A stretch of DNA of 64,000 bases from CAYQOX01 sp964419335 (lineage in GTDB: Bacteria > Hinthialibacterota > Hinthialibacteria > Hinthialibacterales > Hinthialibacteraceae): contig CAYQOX010000008.1 in NCBI GenBank assembly GCA_964419335.1, positions 51,478 to 115,477 on the forward strand, given 5' to 3'. The translations under genes were made by a program, and so were the position numbers. Shown here piece after piece: positions 60,007 through 64,000 of this stretch (position 1 is its first letter; each line of letters starts with the position of its first letter). The notes beneath the pieces are model-generated. The model saw only the letters and a list, made by a program, of their open reading frames with translations, had not been told where the DNA came from and did not search any database.

Positions 60007-61291
60007 AAGTATTTCGCACTCTATAACCGATATCTTGTCGCCAATAGGCTTTTTCGAAGGTGATTTGTTCCACGGCACGATAGGCATTGTCGGCGGCTTC
60101 TTCAAAACTGGCACCGCGTCCGGTTATCCCCAGTACACGCCCTCCGGAGGTAATAATGTCCTGCTCATTTCTCTTTGTGCCTGCATGAAAAACGAGTACA
60201 CGGTCTTCCGCCTCTCGTTCAACTTCCTCCAAGCCGTGAATTACTTTTCCTTTTTCATAAGCACCGGGATACCCCCCCGAGGCCATCACGACACATAAGG
60301 CATAACCTTGGCTTTCGATGTTCCGGTCTTCTTTTAAGTTCCCATGGGCGGCATCGAACATCAGGGGGAGTAAGTCTTCTTCGATGACAGGAAGTACCGC
60401 TTGGGTTTCAGGGTCTCCAAAGCGGCAGTTGAACTCGATCACATACGGATTGTTATCACAGAGCATTAATCCCGCATAAAGCACACCCGTGTAGGGACAT
60501 CCTTCCGCCTCCATCCCCTGGATGGCGGGTTCGAGAATTTCTCTCCGAATTTGTGCGATTAACTCAGGGGTGACGATCGGGACCGGACTGTAGGCGCCCA
60601 TACCGCCGGTGTTCAAGCCTTTATCGCCTTCTCCAATCGGCTTGTGATCTTGCGAAGGCGGTAGTATCACGATCCGCTTTCCATCGGTGATGGCTAAGAT
60701 GGAGAGTTCGGGTCCTTTAAGCCGTTCTTCTATTACTACGGTTGAACCGGCTTCGCCAAATTCTTGTTTGGTCATGCATAGATCGATGGCTTGATCGGCT
60801 TCTGTGGGCGTCGAGGTCACGATTGCCCCTTTGCCCGCTGCCAGTCCGTCAGCTTTGACTACGCATTGTGTTCCATCCTTGGCAAGTTGGCGTACGTAAT
60901 CTTTGGCATCTTCGGGATTTTGGAAGGAGCGAAAGGCAGGAGAGGGAATATTGTATTTGGCCATCAATTCGCGAGAAAAGCGTTTCGAACTTTCAATCCT
61001 GGCCGCTTTTTGTGATGGACCGAACACCGCGATCCTTTCTTCTCGGCAAGCATCCGCCATCCCTTCTGCCAACGGCACTTCGGGTCCTACGATGACCAGG
61101 TCAATCTTTGTGGCTAAAGAGAAAGAGACTATTTCTTTCATATCTTCCACGCCAATATTTATATTTTGGGCGATTTTTTCGGTACCCGTGTTTCCAGGAG
61201 CGCACCAAAGTTCCTTGCATTCCGGCGATTGTTGGATTTTCCATGCCAGTGCGTGTTCACGTCCTCCACCGCCTATAACCAATACTTTCAT
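60005..61291 (-). CDS. purD: Phosphoribosylamine–glycine ligase
   Basis: 428 residues. N-terminal VLVIGGGGREHALAWKI, then ATP-grasp central region (QCVVKADGLAAGKGAIVTST; GSTVVIEERLKGPELSILAI; TGGMGAYSPVPIV) and the final NCRFGDPETQAVLP motif, all diagnostic of PurD. It joins glycine to phosphoribosylamine in purine synthesis. Monocistronic and convergent with lpxA. Normal length (about 420-430). Confidence 0.96.
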   Translation of the reverse strand: MKVLVIGGGGREHALAWKIQQSPECKELWCAPGNTGTEKIAQNINIGVEDMKEIVSFSLATKIDLVIVGPEVPLAEGMADACREERIAVFGPSQKAARIESSKRFSRELMAKYNIPSPAFRSFQNPEDAKDYVRQLAKDGTQCVVKADGLAAGKGAIVTSTPTEADQAIDLCMTKQEFGEAGSTVVIEERLKGPELSILAITDGKRIVILPPSQDHKPIGEGDKGLNTGGMGAYSPVPIVTPELIAQIRREILEPAIQGMEAEGCPYTGVLYAGLMLCDNNPYVIEFNCRFGDPETQAVLPVIEEDLLPLMFDAAHGNLKEDRNIESQGYALCVVMASGGYPGAYEKGKVIHGLEEVEREAEDRVLVFHAGTKRNEQDIITSGGRVLGITGRGASFEEAADNAYRAVEQITFEKAYWRQDIGYRVRNT

Positions 61292-61599
61292 AATGCATCC
61301 TCCATTGATTCACTATAACTTAATGTACCCACGATTATGATCAGGAACCGAGTCCCCCGCAATGCCTTTGTTTGAGAGGCAGTTTATAATTTGGGCATGG
61401 TTCCCATGATTTATACCAACTTCTAGCGTCAACCCTCTTTGCTTCTTTCCTTTTCACTCGTTATGATTATTCTCATCGCGTAGGAACAATCATTCTAAAA
61501 ATGTATTTGAAAACGCGAATCGTAAAGAATCGATTTCTTTTTTTATTGTCCAATCACAAATTACATTAAAAACAACAACATCTTATAGGATCATTTTCA
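61292..61599. other. 308-base divergent gap between purD and the MFS gene
   Basis: No gene found. A small dyad CATGG-TTC-CCATG lies at 61396-61408, and an A/T-rich tract precedes the transporter. No promoter reaches consensus on either strand, and I see no guanine/PRPP-type riboswitch fold. Confidence 0.4.
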
Positions 61600-62787
61600 T
61601 TGAAGAACAAACGCTCTCCTTTATTCATCGTTTTTTTTACCGTTTTTTTAGATTTACTTGGTTTTGGTATTTTAATCCCACTTTTGCCATTTGTGGTATT
61701 GCACTTCGAGGCCACCGCGGTGGAAGGGGCCTTTTTAATGGCACTCTATTCCATCTGCCAATTCATTTTTGCACCCCTTTGGGGACGTTTATCCGACCGG
61801 ATTGGCCGTCGTCCTATCATACTCATAAGTTTAGTTGGTTCGACCTTGGGGTATGTGCTATTCGGGCTTGCCAATTCCTTGTTCCTGTTATTTGTTTCGC
61901 GAATTGTTTCAGGGATTGCTGCCGCCAATATTTCCACCGCCCAGGCGATCGTGGGCGATTGCCTCCCCCCTGAGAAGCGCACCAAGGGGATGGGAATCGT
62001 AGGAGCCGCCATTGGTTTGGGCTTTACCATAGGGCCGGGATTAGCGGGTATTGTAGGTCTCGAACATGGATATGGCTTGCCCTTTTTTATCGCAGCCGCC
62101 CTTTCCGCTACGGATTTAGTGCTTGCTTGGTTTCTTCTTCCGGAAACCTATCATCTTCGTCAAGAAAAGCAGGTGTCTCGCCGACGTTTTTCCTTTGACC
62201 TTTTACGCCAAGCCGTGAAAGTCCCTTATATCCCTCGTTTGCTTTTTGTTTCACTCTGTTATTACACCGCATTTTCTGCCATGGAGATTACGTTTGGATT
62301 TTATATCGAAGAAGTCTTTTCGCTCACCGAAAGGCATAACGGCTATATTATGTTCATGATCGGCATCATTATTGTCATCGTCCAAGGGGGGCTTGTGGGG
62401 CGTATGGCGAGAATCTTGGGAGACCGCCAGGTGCTTATGTTAGGAGTTGTGGGGGTATTGACCGGTTTGATATTTATCGGCTCGGTGAACACGGTTCCAC
62501 TTCTAGTTTTATCGGTAATGCTTATGGCTTTTGCTTCAGGGTTTTATCTTCCTACCATGACCAGTTTAATTTCACAACTCAGCGCTCAGGAAGTCCAAGG
62601 GGGGATTCTAGGCTTGAATCAATCGATGGCCAGTCTAGGACGTATCGGAGGCCCTTTACTTGGCGCCTATTTTTACGAAACATGGATGCCGCGGGCTCCG
62701 TTTTGGGTAGGAGGAATCTTGGTTACACTCGCCTTGCTTACGGTTATCCCTCTGCTTTTTAAATCTCCCAGTACGGTAGAAAGGTGA
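61600..62787 (+). CDS. MFS drug/metabolite transporter (TetA-like)
   Basis: 395 residues, twelve membrane helices. The first half has the MFS motif A loop GRLSDRIGRRPIILIS between helices 2 and 3, RIVSGIAAANISTAQAIVGD after helix 4 and GLGFTIGPGLAGIVG at helix 5, typical of the tetracycline-resistance/DHA1 group. The second half carries a GRMARILGDRQVLMLG repeat of motif A. Drug export is the usual role but substrates vary. The start is TTG at 61600, preceded by AGGA at 9-10 bases. Alone on its strand. Confidence 0.82.
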   Translation: MKNKRSPLFIVFFTVFLDLLGFGILIPLLPFVVLHFEATAVEGAFLMALYSICQFIFAPLWGRLSDRIGRRPIILISLVGSTLGYVLFGLANSLFLLFVSRIVSGIAAANISTAQAIVGDCLPPEKRTKGMGIVGAAIGLGFTIGPGLAGIVGLEHGYGLPFFIAAALSATDLVLAWFLLPETYHLRQEKQVSRRRFSFDLLRQAVKVPYIPRLLFVSLCYYTAFSAMEITFGFYIEEVFSLTERHNGYIMFMIGIIIVIVQGGLVGRMARILGDRQVLMLGVVGVLTGLIFIGSVNTVPLLVLSVMLMAFASGFYLPTMTSLISQLSAQEVQGGILGLNQSMASLGRIGGPLLGAYFYETWMPRAPFWVGGILVTLALLTVIPLLFKSPSTVER

Positions 62788-63108
62788 GCTGAACATTTTT
62801 CGGAATCTCTATTTCCTCTAGGAAAAGCGTACTCAACCAGGCATGTTCCACCTCTTTTTCTCTCTGGTTTTCTTCTTTTCGATGCTACTATATTACCATG
62901 AATACGGTCAAAACTGCCATGATGGTAGGAAGTTGAGTAACTTACTCTAGGATCATTGCGTTATTTTATTGGAGTTAGTGAATTTTTTTTGTATTTGATT
63001 CGTAGAGTAGGTATAATCCTATTTGAAAGACCATTCAGAGGTTGGTAAGATTCGCTTTCTCAGCCCAGAACGAAAGAAATTACTTTAAAGAAAATGAGGT
63101 GAAGTAAA
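62788..63108. promoter_or_regulatory. 321-base region upstream of the YugP-type peptidase
   Basis: No gene. GAGTAA-C-TTACTC (62935-62947) is a perfect small dyad, and a good promoter lies downstream of it (62989-63017). Elsewhere the sequence is A/T-rich with no feature I can name. Confidence 0.5.
62989..63017 (+). promoter_or_regulatory. Promoter for the zinc peptidase gene
   Basis: TTGTAT (62989-62994), exactly 17 bases, then TATAAT (63012-63017). Start predicted near 63024, 85 bases before the ATG at 63109. Confidence 0.6.
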
Positions 63109-63816
63109 ATGATTTTTGATCCTGTGTATATGATGCTAGTCTTAATTCTTATGTTAATGATGGGAGCGGCCAGCTCCAATGTAAAAAATACGTTTAGTAA
63201 ATTTAGTGAAGTCCCAGTACGCCGAAGAATGACAGGAGCGCAAGTCGCCCGATATATTCTCGATTCCAATGGATTAAAAAACGTTTCTATTGAACGGGTT
63301 CAAGGAGAGCTAACGGATCATTATGATTCAAGCTCAAAAGTATTGCGTTTGTCCGACCCCGTTTACAACAGCCCCTCGATTTCTGCGGTGGGGGTTGCTG
63401 CCCACGAAGCGGGACATGCCTTGCAGGATAAATCCGGGTACTATGCTCTGAAATTGCGACAAGGTATTTATCCTCTAGCGAGCATTGGCTCTAATTTCGG
63501 TATGTTCTTGATCATGATCGGCATTTTCGCTGCGTTTCTTACCCAGGCTTCAAATGTGGGCTTCAGCATTGCCCTGTTGGGCCTCGCTATGTACGCCTGT
63601 GCGGTATTATTCACTTTGGTTACCTTGCCGGTCGAGTTCAACGCGAGTAAGCGAGCTTTGGCGTGTTTAACCCAGTATGGGATTGTTAGTCAAGAAGAGC
63701 AAACCGGTACCCGCAAAGTCTTGAATGCCGCAGCCTTGACTTATGTAGCCTCCGCGGTCGGTGCGATTATGACTCTCCTCTATTACGCCATGATCGTTTT
63801 TGGCTCGCGTGAATAA
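63109..63816 (+). CDS. YugP-type membrane zinc metallopeptidase
   Basis: 235 residues. The HExxH-type motif is HEAGH in VAAHEAGHALQDKSGYYAL; hydrophobic helices lie at the N-terminus (MIFDPVYMMLVLILMLMMGA), near residue 130 and at the C-terminus (YVASAVGAIMTLLYYAMIVF). PVEFNASKRALACL is a family-specific block. This is PF04298-type (YugP), membrane-bound, with unclear substrates. It has its own promoter and is followed by a strong terminator. Confidence 0.88.
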   Translation: MIFDPVYMMLVLILMLMMGAASSNVKNTFSKFSEVPVRRRMTGAQVARYILDSNGLKNVSIERVQGELTDHYDSSSKVLRLSDPVYNSPSISAVGVAAHEAGHALQDKSGYYALKLRQGIYPLASIGSNFGMFLIMIGIFAAFLTQASNVGFSIALLGLAMYACAVLFTLVTLPVEFNASKRALACLTQYGIVSQEEQTGTRKVLNAAALTYVASAVGAIMTLLYYAMIVFGSRE

Positions 63817-63843
63817 TAAACCCCCTTTCTAAAAGCGCTATTT

Positions 63844-63886
63844 GCGGGGATCGTTTTCACAGAAGGCGGTCCCCGCTTTTGTTTTT
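63844..63886 (+). terminator. Rho-independent terminator after the zinc peptidase
   Basis: GCGGGGA (63844-63850) pairs perfectly with TCCCCGC (63870-63876), extended by a weaker CG/CG pair, followed by TTTTGTTTTTT. It lies 28 bases beyond the stop. Confidence 0.88.
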
Positions 63887-64000
63887 TGGAGAACAGATTA
63901 ATAAGATCATGCTGGGATCTTAAACAATATAGTAGAATGGCTTTCTGAGCTACTCCCCAAAAGCTGGACAGTGATTTAAGATGGAAAATTGGCTTGCTGA

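Noticed and set aside
63981..64000. Start of a further gene at the right edge (ATGGAAAATTGGCTTGCTGA)
   Set aside because: Only 20 bases are visible and no ribosome-binding site precedes it; cannot be supported.
1..64000. CRISPR arrays, insertion sequences or prophage
   Set aside because: No regularly spaced direct repeats, transposase or phage structural genes seen; gene content looks chromosomal throughout.

Overview
The window comes from a diderm, LPS-making, flagellated bacterium of moderate GC. It has an outer-membrane/lipid A block (bamA, a Skp/OmpH-like gene, lpxD, an lpxC-fabZ fusion, lpxA), a full fli/flh export-and-switch operon, Tat-type sulfatase and Gfo/Idh/MocA genes, a type II pseudopilin, a LamG repeat protein, and a mcsA-mcsB-clpC block of the kind usually described from Firmicutes. 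This mixture fits candidate phyla around the PVC/FCB region (Hydrogenedentota-, Sumerlaeota- or Omnitrophota-like). That placement is inference from gene content and remembered family distributions; no marker-gene phylogeny could be run.

Layout. 1-2.9 kb: a minus-strand Fe(III) ABC importer (fbpA-fbpB-fbpC) behind a TTGACA-17-TATACT promoter, with a perfect 20-bp palindrome in the leader. 3-10.4 kb: a DUF454 membrane protein, a secreted triple-LamG protein, a pseudopilin, a Tat sulfatase, a polytopic membrane protein and a Tat Gfo/Idh/MocA oxidoreductase, a set that looks like surface glycan or sugar metabolism. 10.6-12 kb: a cysteine-rich radical SAM protein. 12-24.2 kb: one minus-strand flagellar operon fliL-fliM-fliY-(fliN-like)-fliO-fliP-fliQ-fliR-flhB-flhA-flhF-flhG behind a consensus TTGACA-18-TATAAT promoter overlapped by an inverted repeat. 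24.2-34 kb: a lipoprotein, a GHKL-coiled-coil-PAS sensor, a GT-B-like protein, a DUF3754 protein, the fetAB exporter, pssA, a KAP-like membrane P-loop NTPase and small ORFs.

34-39.4 kb: a minus-strand group of a glucuronokinase-like GHMP kinase, an ATP-grasp protein, hisF, hisH, an archaeal/eukaryotic-type tyrosyl-tRNA synthetase and its tRNA-Tyr. The tRNA has a bacterial class II body (long variable arm) but a C1:G72 acceptor pair, the archaeal/eukaryal tyrosine identity element. This apparently co-adapted TyrRS/tRNA pair is the most striking thing in the window. 39.6-45 kb: a sugar-nucleotide epimerase tightly linked to two tandem dynamin-like membrane GTPases, then a DUF5610 protein. 45-48.8 kb: a phosphoglucose/phosphomannose isomerase, a GT39/83-type membrane glycosyltransferase and an ilvE-type aminotransferase. 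49.1-60 kb: mcsA-mcsB-clpC running directly into bamA (apparently started by a CTG codon overlapping the clpC stop), then the Skp-like and lpx genes. 60-64 kb: purD (minus), an MFS transporter and a YugP-type zinc peptidase.

Family assignments rest on motifs recognised by eye and on remembered family sequences; no database search was run. Starts were moved from the longest ORF where a ribosome-binding site or family N-terminus argued for it (DUF454, LamG, flhA, flhB, both GTPases, DUF5610, the isomerase, ilvE, small ORFs, bamA).
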